This document shows, piece after piece, positions 1-7,112 of a DNA stretch of 36,912 bases. The position numbers and the translations under genes were made by a program. The first letter of the stretch is position 1. Each line of letters begins with the position of its first letter. The stretch covers positions 1 through 36,912 of the forward strand of contig NZ_BMRN01000051.1 of NCBI RefSeq assembly GCF_014648655.1, written 5' to 3'. Below the pieces are notes generated by a model. The model was not told where the DNA came from. It was given only the letters and a program-made list of their open reading frames with translations, and did no database searches. Source of the DNA: Streptomyces atratus. Its GTDB lineage: Bacteria; Actinomycetota; Actinomycetes; Streptomycetales; Streptomycetaceae.

Positions 1-53
1 GCCGATGGTACTGCAGGGGGGACCCTGTGGGAGAGTAGGACGCCGCCGAACTC
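1..53 (+). rRNA. rrf: 5S rRNA, 3' part
   Basis: The window opens inside a 5S rRNA. The stretch with the GGTACTGCAGGGGG and GGGAGAGTAGGACGCC blocks is the conserved 3' half of actinobacterial 5S rRNA, and CGCCGCCGAAC is the 3' strand of the terminal helix. The 5' half and the rest of the rRNA operon lie outside the window. The exact 3' end is estimated from the helix and is uncertain by a few bases. Confidence 0.9.
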
Positions 54-64
54 CTTTTACGGGA

Positions 65-95
65 AAGCCCCGTGCCCTTGTGGCACGGGGCTTTT
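65..95 (+). terminator. Rho-independent terminator of the rRNA operon
   Basis: A perfect 12-bp inverted repeat (AAGCCCCGTGCC at 65-76 and GGCACGGGGCTT at 82-93) with a 5-nt loop runs into a short T tract. It lies directly after the 5S rRNA and before the first protein gene. Confidence 0.9.
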
Positions 96-111
96 CTGCG
101 TTCTGAGCGTC

Positions 112-117
112 TAGGCT
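112..117 (+). promoter_or_regulatory. -10 element of a probable leaderless promoter
   Basis: TAGGCT ends 6 nt before the ATG at 124 and there is no Shine-Dalgarno sequence, so transcription should begin at or within a base of the start codon. The -35 region would fall in the rRNA terminator and is not obvious. Confidence 0.5.
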
Positions 118-123
118 CGAACC

Positions 124-768
124 ATGCGCTACGAACTGGTCATCTTCGACAACGACGGTGTGCTCGTGGACAGCGAGCCGATCTCCAACACCATCCTGGC
201 CGAGTACCTCACGGAGCTCGGTCACCCCACCTCGTACCAGGAGTGTCTTCGCGACTACATGGGGGCTGCCGTGCACCGGGTGCACGATCTCGTCGAGGAG
301 AGGACCGGGGAGAAGCTGCCCGCGGACTTCGACGAGACGCTTCACTCACGGGTCTTCGCTGCGTTCCAGCAGGAGCTGGAGCCGGTGGCGGGTGTCGACG
401 ATGTGCTGGGGAAGCTTGTCGCCGACGGGGTCGCCTACTGCGTCGCGTCCTCCAGCAACCATGAGCGGATCAGGGTCGGGCATCGCAAGACCGGGCTCGA
501 CCAGTGGTTCGAGGAGGAGTGGATCTTCAGCGCGGAGGATGTAGGGCACGGAAAGCCGGCGCCCGATCTGTTCCTCCGCGCCGCCGAGCGGATGGGCGTA
601 CCCCCCGAGCGGTGCGTCGTCATCGAGGACAGCCCGCTCGGAGTGGAGGCGGCCAGGGCCGCAGGGATGGATGTGTACGGGTTTACGTCGATGATGCCGG
701 CGGACCGGCTCGCCGGGGTGACCGGGCACTTCTCCGACATGAGTCAACTGCGGGAATTGCTCGCCTGA
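124..768 (+). CDS. HAD-IA hydrolase, beta-phosphoglucomutase-like
   Basis: A 214-residue soluble hydrolase of the haloacid dehalogenase superfamily, probably a small-molecule phosphatase or phosphomutase. The nucleophile motif is IFDNDGVL (D9, D11) near the N-terminus. An alpha-helical cap typical of subfamily IA follows, then VASSSN (motif II Ser), GKPAPDLF (motif III Lys) and IEDSPLG (motif IV acidic residues). The length is normal for the family. The substrate cannot be read from the sequence; members act on beta-glucose-1-phosphate, phosphoglycolate and similar compounds. The ATG has no ribosome-binding site but sits 6 nt after a -10 hexamer, so the mRNA is probably leaderless. An MFS gene follows after 42 nt with its own promoter. 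Confidence 0.88.
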   Translation: MRYELVIFDNDGVLVDSEPISNTILAEYLTELGHPTSYQECLRDYMGAAVHRVHDLVEERTGEKLPADFDETLHSRVFAAFQQELEPVAGVDDVLGKLVADGVAYCVASSSNHERIRVGHRKTGLDQWFEEEWIFSAEDVGHGKPAPDLFLRAAERMGVPPERCVVIEDSPLGVEAARAAGMDVYGFTSMMPADRLAGVTGHFSDMSQLRELLA

Positions 769-772
769 TCCA

Positions 773-788
773 TCTACCCATGGGTAGA
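773..788. promoter_or_regulatory. 16-bp perfect palindrome, probable operator of the MFS gene
   Basis: TCTACCCATGGGTAGA is its own reverse complement. It lies between the HAD stop (768) and the MFS start (811) and covers the position expected for the -35 box of the promoter whose -10 is TACGCT at 798-803. That placement fits a repressor site, for example for a TetR- or GntR-type dimer. No such regulator is encoded next to it. Confidence 0.55.
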
Positions 789-797
789 GACTGGCCC

Positions 798-803
798 TAC
801 GCT
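798..803 (+). promoter_or_regulatory. -10 element of leaderless MFS promoter
   Basis: TACGCT is followed by 7 nt and then the ATG at 811, with no Shine-Dalgarno sequence. This is the arrangement of a leaderless transcript. Confidence 0.5.
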
Positions 804-810
804 CGCGGCC

Positions 811-2013
811 ATGGCAGATGCTCGTTTGCGGCACGGCAGGGCCTCCCTCGCGTTGAGCTTCTTCGTGCAGGGAGTCACCTTTGCTCTGCTCGTGACGCGG
901 ATTCCCGCCATCCAGGACCGGTACGGGATATCCGACGGGCTGTTGCCGTTGTTCCTGGCCGCGGTGCCGATCCTGGCCGGGGTGGGCAGCGTGGTCACCG
1001 AGAAGGTGGTCGCGCGGGTGTGGCCCGGGGGCGTACTGAGGTGGGCGCAGCCCGTTGTGCTGCTTGCGCTGCTCGGTGTCGGGGCCGGTAACGCGTTGTG
1101 GGAGGCGGCCCTGGCGCTCGGTGTGTTCGGGGTTGCCGTCGGGGCGCTCGATGCCTCCATGAACATGATGGGGGTCAGCCTTCAGCGGGCGTACGGGCGT
1201 TCCATCATGCTCGGGTTCCATGCCGCGTACAGCCTGGGCGGGATCGCCGGGGCGTCCATGGCGTGGGCCGGGGCGCATTGGGATCTCTCGCTGCCGGCCT
1301 CGTACCTGCCGGCGGTTGTTGTGCTGCTGCCCGTCGCGTTCATCGGGAGCCGGTGGTATGTCGACGGCGCGTCGGTGGAGAGCCCGGGAGAGGCGCAGGG
1401 GAAGGGGGCCGCTTCGGTCCCCTTCAAGTTGCTGATGCCGCTCTGTCTGGTGATGAGCTTCGCCTACATCGGGGACTCGACGGTGTCCAACTGGAGCGCC
1501 AAGTATCTTCAGGACGTGCTGGGAAGCTCGGAGCAGCTGTCGACCGTTCCGTACAACGTCTACATGGTGACGACGCTGCTGGGGCGGGCTGTCGGGGACT
1601 TCGGGGTGCGGCGGTTCGGGGCTGTGGTCGTGGTGCGGTTCGGGAGTGTGCTGGCTGCTGCCGGGTTCGGTGTGGTGGCGGTGGCCGGTGGGGCGTGGGT
1701 CGGGATGCTCGGGTTCACCCTGCTGGGGCTCGGGCTGTGCGTGATCGTGCCGCAGACGTTCGCCGCTGCCGGGCGGATGTTCCCCGGGGTGAGTGATACG
1801 GCCATCGCGCGGCTGAACGTCTTCAATTACGTGGGATTCCTGGTGGGGTCGCCGCTGGTGGGGGCGCTGGGGGACGCCTGGAGCTATCGGGGGGCGATGC
1901 TCGTGCCGATGGTGTTGGTGCTCGCGACGCTCGTGTACGCCAAGTCGTTCGGCGCGGAGCCTGCCCGATACGGTGGCGGGCATGAGCGGCCGCACACAGT
2001 TGATGTGGGATGA
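811..2013 (+). CDS. Major facilitator superfamily transporter
   Basis: A 400-residue integral membrane protein with about 12 hydrophobic segments and a 6+6 arrangement split by a hydrophilic loop near residues 190-205. The conserved stretch GALDASMNMMG in the first half is typical of the drug/sugar MFS permeases annotated in Streptomyces as YbjJ-like. The substrate is unknown; efflux is the more common role. The start is an ATG just after a -10 hexamer (leaderless), and a palindrome covers the -35 region, so the gene is probably induced by a ligand. Its 3' end overlaps the acuC-like gene by 32 bp, so the two are very likely translated from one mRNA. Confidence 0.85.
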   Translation: MADARLRHGRASLALSFFVQGVTFALLVTRIPAIQDRYGISDGLLPLFLAAVPILAGVGSVVTEKVVARVWPGGVLRWAQPVVLLALLGVGAGNALWEAALALGVFGVAVGALDASMNMMGVSLQRAYGRSIMLGFHAAYSLGGIAGASMAWAGAHWDLSLPASYLPAVVVLLPVAFIGSRWYVDGASVESPGEAQGKGAASVPFKLLMPLCLVMSFAYIGDSTVSNWSAKYLQDVLGSSEQLSTVPYNVYMVTTLLGRAVGDFGVRRFGAVVVVRFGSVLAAAGFGVVAVAGGAWVGMLGFTLLGLGLCVIVPQTFAAAGRMFPGVSDTAIARLNVFNYVGFLVGSPLVGALGDAWSYRGAMLVPMVLVLATLVYAKSFGAEPARYGGGHERPHTVDVG

Positions 2014-3154
2014 CGCAGTAACGGGATACGACTTCGGGGAAAGCCATCCGATGGACCCCGTCAGACTCGCCCTGACGATGGGGCTGGTGCGGGCGTTCGG
2101 ACTGGACCGTGCGGTGGATGTGGTGGCGGCCAAGCCCGCCGGGGAGTCCACGCTGCGGCTGGTGCACCGCGAGGACTACGTGGCCGCCGTACGCGCCGCC
2201 TCGGTGGATCCGAAGCGCGCCGACCAGAACTACGGTCTCGGGACTGTGGACGATCCCGCGTTCGCGGGGATGCATGAGGTGTCGGCGCTGATTGCCGGGC
2301 AGTCGGTGGGGGCAGCCGAGGCGGTGTGGCGCGGTGACACCGCGCATGCCGTGAACTTCGCGGGCGGGCTGCATCACGCCATGCCGGGCGGTGCGGCGGG
2401 GTTCTGCATCTACAACGATCCGGCGCTCGCCATCGCGCGGCTGCTGGAGCTGGGTGCCGAGCGGGTCGCGTACATCGATGTGGATGTGCACCACGGGGAC
2501 GGGGTGCAGGCGGCCTTCTGGGAGGATCCGCGGGTCCTGACCGTGTCGCTGCACGAGCACCCGCGCACGCTCTTCCCGCAGACCGGCTGGCCGGAGGAGA
2601 CCGGCTCCGGCGTGGGTGAGGGCAGTGCGGTGAATGTGGCGCTGCCGGCCGGTACGGGGGACGCGGGATGGCTGCGGGCGTTCCACGCTGTGGTGCCGGA
2701 GCTGTTGGCGGACTTCCGGCCGCAGGTGCTGGTGAGTCAGCACGGGGCCGATACGCATTTCGAGGATCCCCTCGCTCATTTCGCGGTGTCGTTGGACGCG
2801 CAGCGAGTGGTGATGACGGCCTGTCACGAACTCGCCCATGAGTACGCGGAGGGCGGGCGCTGGGTGGCGCTCGGCGGGGGCGGATATGCGGTGGTCGATG
2901 TGGTGCCGCGGTCCTGGACACATCTGGTGGGGATCGCCGCGCATGCGCCGGTGGACCCGGAGTCGGTGATTCCGTCCTCGTGGCGGGACGAGGTCTATGC
3001 CAGGACGCGGCAGCTGGGGCCGGCCCGGATGACGGACGGGCGTACTCCTTCCTGGAAGTCGTGGGAGGAGGGGTACGACCCCGCGGACCGGCTCGATCAG
3101 GCGGTGCTGGCGACCAGGCGGGCGGCGTTCCCGTTGCGGGGACTGCTGGCCTGA
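1982..3154 (+). CDS. acuC: AcuC-like class I/II histone deacetylase family protein
   Basis: A 390-residue zinc-dependent deacetylase of the arginase/deacetylase fold. Visible active-site elements are the His pair at H131/H132 (HHAMPGG), the zinc ligands D168 and H170 in DVDVHHGDG, the second Asp ligand D257 in SQHGADTH, and the catalytic Tyr in GGGGY (Y302). AcuC in Bacillus removes the acetyl group from acetyl-CoA synthetase and so switches acetate use on; that role here is inferred from the family. I chose ATG 1982 over the in-frame GTG 1973 because the GGTGG at 1972-1976 can serve as ribosome-binding site for the ATG. The gene overlaps the upstream MFS gene by 32 bp. Confidence 0.9.
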   Translation: MSGRTQLMWDDAVTGYDFGESHPMDPVRLALTMGLVRAFGLDRAVDVVAAKPAGESTLRLVHREDYVAAVRAASVDPKRADQNYGLGTVDDPAFAGMHEVSALIAGQSVGAAEAVWRGDTAHAVNFAGGLHHAMPGGAAGFCIYNDPALAIARLLELGAERVAYIDVDVHHGDGVQAAFWEDPRVLTVSLHEHPRTLFPQTGWPEETGSGVGEGSAVNVALPAGTGDAGWLRAFHAVVPELLADFRPQVLVSQHGADTHFEDPLAHFAVSLDAQRVVMTACHELAHEYAEGGRWVALGGGGYAVVDVVPRSWTHLVGIAAHAPVDPESVIPSSWRDEVYARTRQLGPARMTDGRTPSWKSWEEGYDPADRLDQAVLATRRAAFPLRGLLA

Positions 3155-3276
3155 GGCAGGCGGGGACGGTCGAGGTGTGGCCGTTTCCGTGCGGCGGTGA
3201 GGAATGGTTACGCCAATTGTGGGGTGCAACCGGGCTTCTGGCCCCCCGTCCGGGTGATTCGGGGAGCATCGGTGGG

Positions 3277-4092
3277 GTGTTGAGCACCGGAGCGCTGCGT
3301 GCGCATCTGCTGGCGGCCCGGCTGGCCGGGCCCGTGGCCACGCCGAGGGAGGTGAGTCTGCAGAGCTATCGGCTCTTCGCGGCCCGCGACCCGCGGGTGA
3401 TGCTCGGCCTCGACCCCGAGCGGGGCTGGAAAGAGCCCGACCTTCTCCGTCTCATGGCCGACAAGTGCGGGGTGTCGGACGATCCAGCTCATGTCTCGGG
3501 CCCTGATGTGATCGATCCGGAGCGGACCCTGGCAGGTCTGGATGCCTTTGCCGTGCGGCTGTCGTACGCCGCGGTCCGGCGGGCGCCGGTGCTGTTCGGA
3601 ACCGGTCATCCGCACCGGCTGCTCGGCTTCTACGCAGAGCTGGCAGACGCCATGTCGGCGGCCGGGTGCCCCGTACTCACCCCCGCGCAGGGGAGATGTA
3701 TCGACATAACGGCCCGGTTCGGAGTACGCACGTACAGCCTCGACTACGTACGAGGTGTTGCGATGGTGCGCGAAACCGGAGCGCGGGCTCCTGGTGGTGA
3801 CACCGGCGCACACACCCATTCGCCGTTGCCGGTCCGGGTAGCTCTGGAGGCGGCCGCGGAAGGTTGCGGGCGGCTGCCGGAGCTGGTCGTAGGGGACCAC
3901 GGATGGGTCTGCGGGGCAGGTCAGCTGGGCATCGAGGCGATCGGACTCGCGGATACGGACGATCCGGCGCTGTTCGTCGGGGAGGCCGAGGGGCGGGTGT
4001 CGGTCGCCGTTCCGCTCGACGATGCCGTGCGGTCCGCCTACTACCGGCCGCTCACTCGCTATGTACTCAATCGGGCGTGTCTGTCACAGTAG
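3277..4092 (+). CDS. Conserved phosphatase-like protein
   Basis: A 271-residue soluble protein I recognise only as a conserved actinomycete family often labelled phosphatase; I cannot confirm the label from motifs. Notable conserved-looking blocks are VLFGTGHPHRLL (possible phosphate-binding loop), GAHTHSPLPVR with closely spaced His residues, and VVGDHGWVCGAGQLG followed by GLADTDDPALF. These are rich in His, Asp and Gly as expected for a metal-assisted hydrolase. The start is probably GTG 3277 (TTG 3280 is also possible). The frame stays open upstream, but residues there look non-coding. It lies 122 nt after acuC, on the same strand and probably in the same transcript. Confidence 0.6.
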   Translation: MLSTGALRAHLLAARLAGPVATPREVSLQSYRLFAARDPRVMLGLDPERGWKEPDLLRLMADKCGVSDDPAHVSGPDVIDPERTLAGLDAFAVRLSYAAVRRAPVLFGTGHPHRLLGFYAELADAMSAAGCPVLTPAQGRCIDITARFGVRTYSLDYVRGVAMVRETGARAPGGDTGAHTHSPLPVRVALEAAAEGCGRLPELVVGDHGWVCGAGQLGIEAIGLADTDDPALFVGEAEGRVSVAVPLDDAVRSAYYRPLTRYVLNRACLSQ

Positions 4093-4135
4093 GCGGCCGA
4101 TCGTCTCTCCTCTTCCCCACTCGCATCACGCGCCC

Positions 4136-4141
4136 CTAATC
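4136..4141 (+). promoter_or_regulatory. -10-like hexamer upstream of bdtA
   Basis: TAATCT stands 47 nt before the GTG at 4188, in the 95-bp gap after the phosphatase-like gene. No convincing -35 is present, as is common for developmental Streptomyces promoters. From the literature bdtA was named as a target of BldD; I could not place a BldD box with confidence. Confidence 0.35.
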
Positions 4142-4187
4142 TGGGGAGTGAGCGCACAACGACGAAGAGTCACCGGAGGGGAAGCCG

Positions 4188-4433
4188 GTGCGCGTCTCGT
4201 GCGGAAGGTACAGGTGGGTCATGGCTGCTGGCAGCGAGAGGCCTCTGAACGAGGTCAAGTTTCTGACTGTGGCGGAAGTCGCCTCGGTCATGAGGGTGTC
4301 GAAGATGACGGTGTACCGATTGGTGCACAGCGGTCATCTGCCGGCGATCCGGGTGGGAAGGTCCTTCCGGGTTCCGGAGCAAGCGGTTCACGAGTATCTC
4401 CGCGAGTCCTTTGTGGGGGTGGAGTCCGCCTGA
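4188..4433 (+). CDS. bdtA: BdtA-like small DNA-binding protein (excisionase/MerR-like HTH)
   Basis: An 81-residue (or 70-residue) protein that is almost only a winged helix-turn-helix of the excisionase/MerR type. The core runs from FLTVAEVASVMRVSKMTVYRL through the wing GHLPAIRVGRSFRVP to the C-terminal helix. It should bind DNA as a monomer or in cooperative arrays, like BldC. It matches, from memory, S. coelicolor BdtA (BldD target A). Start choice: GGAGGGG at 4175-4181 sits 6 nt before GTG 4188, the best Shine-Dalgarno. However, residues 1-11 look non-conserved, and ATG 4221 (MAAGSERPLNEV) may be the start used in related annotations. It precedes the bS22 gene. Confidence 0.8.
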   Translation: MRVSCGRYRWVMAAGSERPLNEVKFLTVAEVASVMRVSKMTVYRLVHSGHLPAIRVGRSFRVPEQAVHEYLRESFVGVESA

Positions 4434-4446
4434 GGTTCACCTCGGA

Positions 4447-4476
4447 TTACGCCCCTCACGCGGTGGCGGGTAGGCT
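4447..4476 (+). promoter_or_regulatory. Probable vegetative promoter of the bS22 gene
   Basis: TTACGC (4447-4452) and TAGGCT (4471-4476) are separated by 18 nt and lie 67 nt upstream of the bS22 start. This is an inferred housekeeping-type promoter. Confidence 0.4.
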
Positions 4477-4543
4477 AGGCCGACGTAGGTCGTGTGGGCC
4501 CAGACGCCCCGCACCAGTGAAGAAGAAGTGAGCGAGGGTAGTC

Positions 4544-4642
4544 GTGGGCTCTGTTATCAAGAAGCGGCGCAAGCGGATGGCCAAGAAGAAGCACCGCAAG
4601 CTGCTCAAGCGCACGCGCGTTCAGCGTCGCAACAAGAAGTAA
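4544..4642 (+). CDS. 30S ribosomal protein bS22 (AURKAIP1/COX24 domain)
   Basis: A 32-codon gene beginning GTG GGC TCT GTT ATC and ending AAC AAG AAG TAA. It is very basic, with the core KKRRKRMAKKKHRKLL followed by KRTRVQRR. This is the AURKAIP1/COX24 motif of the small actinobacterial ribosomal protein bS22, found in mycobacterial cryo-EM ribosomes near the decoding region. It is too short for ordinary gene thresholds. A GCGAGGG ribosome-binding site precedes the GTG by a few nucleotides. A perfect terminator hairpin follows 19 nt after the stop, so it is probably an independent, strongly expressed unit. Confidence 0.92.
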   Translation: MGSVIKKRRKRMAKKKHRKLLKRTRVQRRNKK

Positions 4643-4661
4643 GCGAACGCAGTTCGTGAAT

Positions 4662-4698
4662 CCGCAGCCCTCCCGCCGACATGGCGGGAGGGCTGCGG
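4662..4698 (+). terminator. Terminator after bS22
   Basis: Perfect 16-bp stem (CCGCAGCCCTCCCGCC at 4662-4677, GGCGGGAGGGCTGCGG at 4683-4698) with a 5-nt loop. There is no long T tract, as is usual in Streptomyces. Confidence 0.8.
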
Positions 4699-4830
4699 TG
4701 CGTTGTGGGGCGGCACGTACGCGCATTCGGGCCAAAGACTTGGTGGAAGGCCGCCGTGCGGTCATCACAGGGCAACATCCACCCGCTACGGTGACGGCCA
4801 GGGGAAACCTTTCGACGGAAGGCGCTGATC

Positions 4831-5925
4831 TTGGGGAAGGTCGTGCTGGTCACGGGAGCGGCCCGGCAACTGGGCGGCCGATTCGTGCGGCGCATCCAGC
4901 GTGATCCGGAAGTGGACCGGGTGATCGCCGTGGACGCGGTCGCGCCCGGACACCAGTTGGGCGACGCCGACTTCGTCCGCGCGGACATCCGCCAGCCCGC
5001 GATCGCCAGAGTCCTTGCGGAGCACTCCGTCGACACGGTCGTCCATCTGGACGTATCCGCCAAGACGGTCGGCACGGGTGGCCGGACGGCGGTCAAGGAG
5101 ACCAACGTCATCGGCACCATGCAGCTGCTCGGTGCCTGCCAGAAGGCGCCGAGCGTGCGACGGCTGGTGATCAAATCCAGTACGAATGTGTACGGCTCCG
5201 CGCCTCGCGATCCTGCGGTCTTCACCGAGACCACCCCGCCCAAGTCCCTGCCGAGCGGGGGCTTCGCCAAGGACGTGGTGGAGGTCGAGGGGTACGTACG
5301 GGGCTTCGCGCGCCGTCGGCCGGACGTCGCCGTGTGCGTGCTCAGGTTCGCGAACATCCTGGGGCCGGAGGCGGATTCGCCGCTCGCCGACTATCTGTCG
5401 CTGCCCGTGCTGCCGACGGTGTTCGGATACGACCCGAGGCTCCAGTTCGTGCACGAGGACGATGTCGTCGACGTACTGGGAATCGCCTCGCGAGAGCCGA
5501 GGCGCGGGACGCTGAACAGCGGCACCTTCAACATTGCCGGGGACGGCGTGCTGCTGCTCTCGCAGTGCTCGCGGCGGCTGGGGCGGCCGACCATGCCGCT
5601 GCTGCTGCCCGCCGTCACCTGGGTCGGCCAGGCGCTGCGTACGGTCGGCATGACGGACTTCTCGCCGGAGCAGATCCGGCTGCTCACCCACGGCCGGGTG
5701 GTCTCCACCGTCCAGATGCGCGAGACCCTGGGCTTCCACCCGCAGTTCAGTACCGCGGAGACGTTCGCGGAGTTCGCGCGCAGCCAGGGGCCAGGACTGC
5801 TGCCGCCGGAGGCGGTGGGCAGGGCGGTCGACCGACTGGCCGCCATGCCGTTCGCCGGGGCGGCCGGCGAGGTTTTGGGGATCATCGGGGCGGGCGACAC
5901 ACACCCGACCCCCAGCGCCAGGTAG
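4831..5925 (+). CDS. NAD-dependent epimerase/dehydratase-family protein with degenerate motifs
   Basis: A 364-residue Rossmann-fold protein of the extended SDR family. The N-terminal nucleotide loop reads VTGAARQLGG, so the middle Gly of TGxxGxxG is Arg12. The segment that should carry the catalytic YxxxK reads GGFAKDVVEVE, with Phe145 in place of Tyr and Val149 in place of Lys. Conserved blocks outside the active site, such as VIKSSTNVYG and VLRFANILGP, are kept. I infer that it may bind a nucleotide but not catalyse standard SDR chemistry. The start is TTG 4831 with GGAAGG 8 nt upstream. The acyltransferase gene begins 15 nt after the stop, so the pair is probably one operon with linked roles in envelope lipid metabolism. 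Confidence 0.82.
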   Translation: MGKVVLVTGAARQLGGRFVRRIQRDPEVDRVIAVDAVAPGHQLGDADFVRADIRQPAIARVLAEHSVDTVVHLDVSAKTVGTGGRTAVKETNVIGTMQLLGACQKAPSVRRLVIKSSTNVYGSAPRDPAVFTETTPPKSLPSGGFAKDVVEVEGYVRGFARRRPDVAVCVLRFANILGPEADSPLADYLSLPVLPTVFGYDPRLQFVHEDDVVDVLGIASREPRRGTLNSGTFNIAGDGVLLLSQCSRRLGRPTMPLLLPAVTWVGQALRTVGMTDFSPEQIRLLTHGRVVSTVQMRETLGFHPQFSTAETFAEFARSQGPGLLPPEAVGRAVDRLAAMPFAGAAGEVLGIIGAGDTHPTPSAR

Positions 5926-5940
5926 AGGAGCGCACCGACG

Positions 5941-7008
5941 ATGGCGGATGCCAAGGTCATTCCGTTCGACGACGACCGTTCGCGGTCGGGCGGCTCGCCG
6001 CGCTCTGCGCGACGCCGGTCCGCAGGGGGCGGCAGTCGGGGCCAGGGGCCCTCGGCGGCCTCCGTGGTCGGTACTGCGGCCGTCAGCGCCCTTCCGGGGC
6101 AGCAGGACGCCTCGCTGCCGCAGGAGGAGCCCCAGCAGGCCGGGCAGCCGCCGGAGGGGGCCGAGCGCGGTGGCTGGGACCGGCGGATCGCCGGAGGGCT
6201 CGCGTTCCTGCGGCGACGGGTCACCGGTGAGTACGACGTCGACGATTTCGGGTACGACAAGGAGCTGACCGATCAGGTCCTGATGTCGATGCTGCGGCCG
6301 ATGTACGAGAAGTACTTCCGGGTCGAGGTGAAGGGCATTGAGAACATCCCGTCCGACGGCGGGGCGCTCATCGTGTCCAACCACTCGGGGACGCTGCCGC
6401 TCGACGGGCTGATGCTCCAGGTCGCCGTGCACGACAACCATCCGGCGGGACGGCATCTGCGGCTGCTCGCCGCCGATCTCGTCTTCATGCTGCCGGTGGT
6501 CAACGAGCTTGCCCGTAAGGCCGGGCACACGCTTGCCTGTGCGGAGGACGCGGAGCGGCTGCTGCGGCGGGGCGAGGTCGTCGGAGTGATGCCGGAAGGC
6601 TTCAAGGGCATCGGCAAGCCGTTCGGCGAGCGGTACAAGCTGCAGCGCTTCGGGCGGGGCGGCTTTGTCTCCACGGCATTGCGGGCCGGGGTGCCGATCG
6701 TTCCGTGCTCGATCGTGGGGGCGGAGGAGATCTACCCGATGATCGGCAACTCGAAGACGCTGGCGCGGCTGCTGGGGTTTCCGTATTTCCCGATCACGCC
6801 GACGTTTCCCTGGCTGGGGCCGCTCGGGGCGGTGCCGTTGCCGACGAAGTGGACGATCCAGTTCGGGGAGCCGATCCCCACGAGTGGGTATCCGGTGGAG
6901 GCGGCGGAGGATCCGATGCTGATGTTCAATCTGACGGATCAGGTGCGGGAGCAGATTCAGCACACGCTGTACAAGTTGTTGGTGCAGCGGAGGTCGGTGT
7001 TCTTCTGA
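5941..7008 (+). CDS. PlsC-type lysophospholipid acyltransferase
   Basis: A 355-residue glycerolipid acyltransferase-like protein. The first ~75 residues are low-complexity (Ser/Arg/Gly/Gln-rich) and probably disordered. The catalytic domain starts near residue 100. Motif I is SNHSGTLPLDG (H148, D155), which has two more residues between His and Asp than the classic HX4D. Motif III is VMPEGFKGIGKPF, in place of FPEGTR, and motif IV is VPIVPCSIVG. It probably transfers an acyl chain from acyl-CoA or acyl-ACP to lysophosphatidic acid or a related acceptor at the inner membrane face. GAGGAG at 5926-5931 precedes the ATG by 9 nt. It is cotranscribed with the epimerase-like gene. Confidence 0.85.
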   Translation: MADAKVIPFDDDRSRSGGSPRSARRRSAGGGSRGQGPSAASVVGTAAVSALPGQQDASLPQEEPQQAGQPPEGAERGGWDRRIAGGLAFLRRRVTGEYDVDDFGYDKELTDQVLMSMLRPMYEKYFRVEVKGIENIPSDGGALIVSNHSGTLPLDGLMLQVAVHDNHPAGRHLRLLAADLVFMLPVVNELARKAGHTLACAEDAERLLRRGEVVGVMPEGFKGIGKPFGERYKLQRFGRGGFVSTALRAGVPIVPCSIVGAEEIYPMIGNSKTLARLLGFPYFPITPTFPWLGPLGAVPLPTKWTIQFGEPIPTSGYPVEAAEDPMLMFNLTDQVREQIQHTLYKLLVQRRSVFF

Positions 7009-7053
7009 GGGGTGCGCGCGAGGAGTGCCGGGGGCGTCCGGTGGGCGCCATGT

Positions 7054-7106
7054 CCTCAGTCGCCGGACGGGCTCGATGGTGCCGAATGCCCGTCCGGCGA
7101 CTGAGG
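7054..7106. terminator. Bidirectional terminator between acyltransferase and rsbN
   Basis: Perfect 19-bp inverted repeat (CCTCAGTCGCCGGACGGGC at 7054-7072 and its complement at 7088-7106) with a 15-nt loop. It sits between convergent genes ending at 7008 and 7113 and can end transcription from both sides. Confidence 0.85.
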
Positions 7107-7112
7107 GTTGCG

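Noticed and set aside
3155..3276. Upstream extension of the phosphatase-like protein into the acuC region
   Set aside because: The frame is open but overlaps acuC, lacks a sound ribosome-binding site and its residues look non-coding; GTG 3277 is a better start.
4786..6963. A long minus-strand open frame opposite the epimerase and acyltransferase genes
   Set aside because: Its translation is Arg/His/Pro-rich and it mirrors the codon bias of the plus-strand genes, so it is a shadow.
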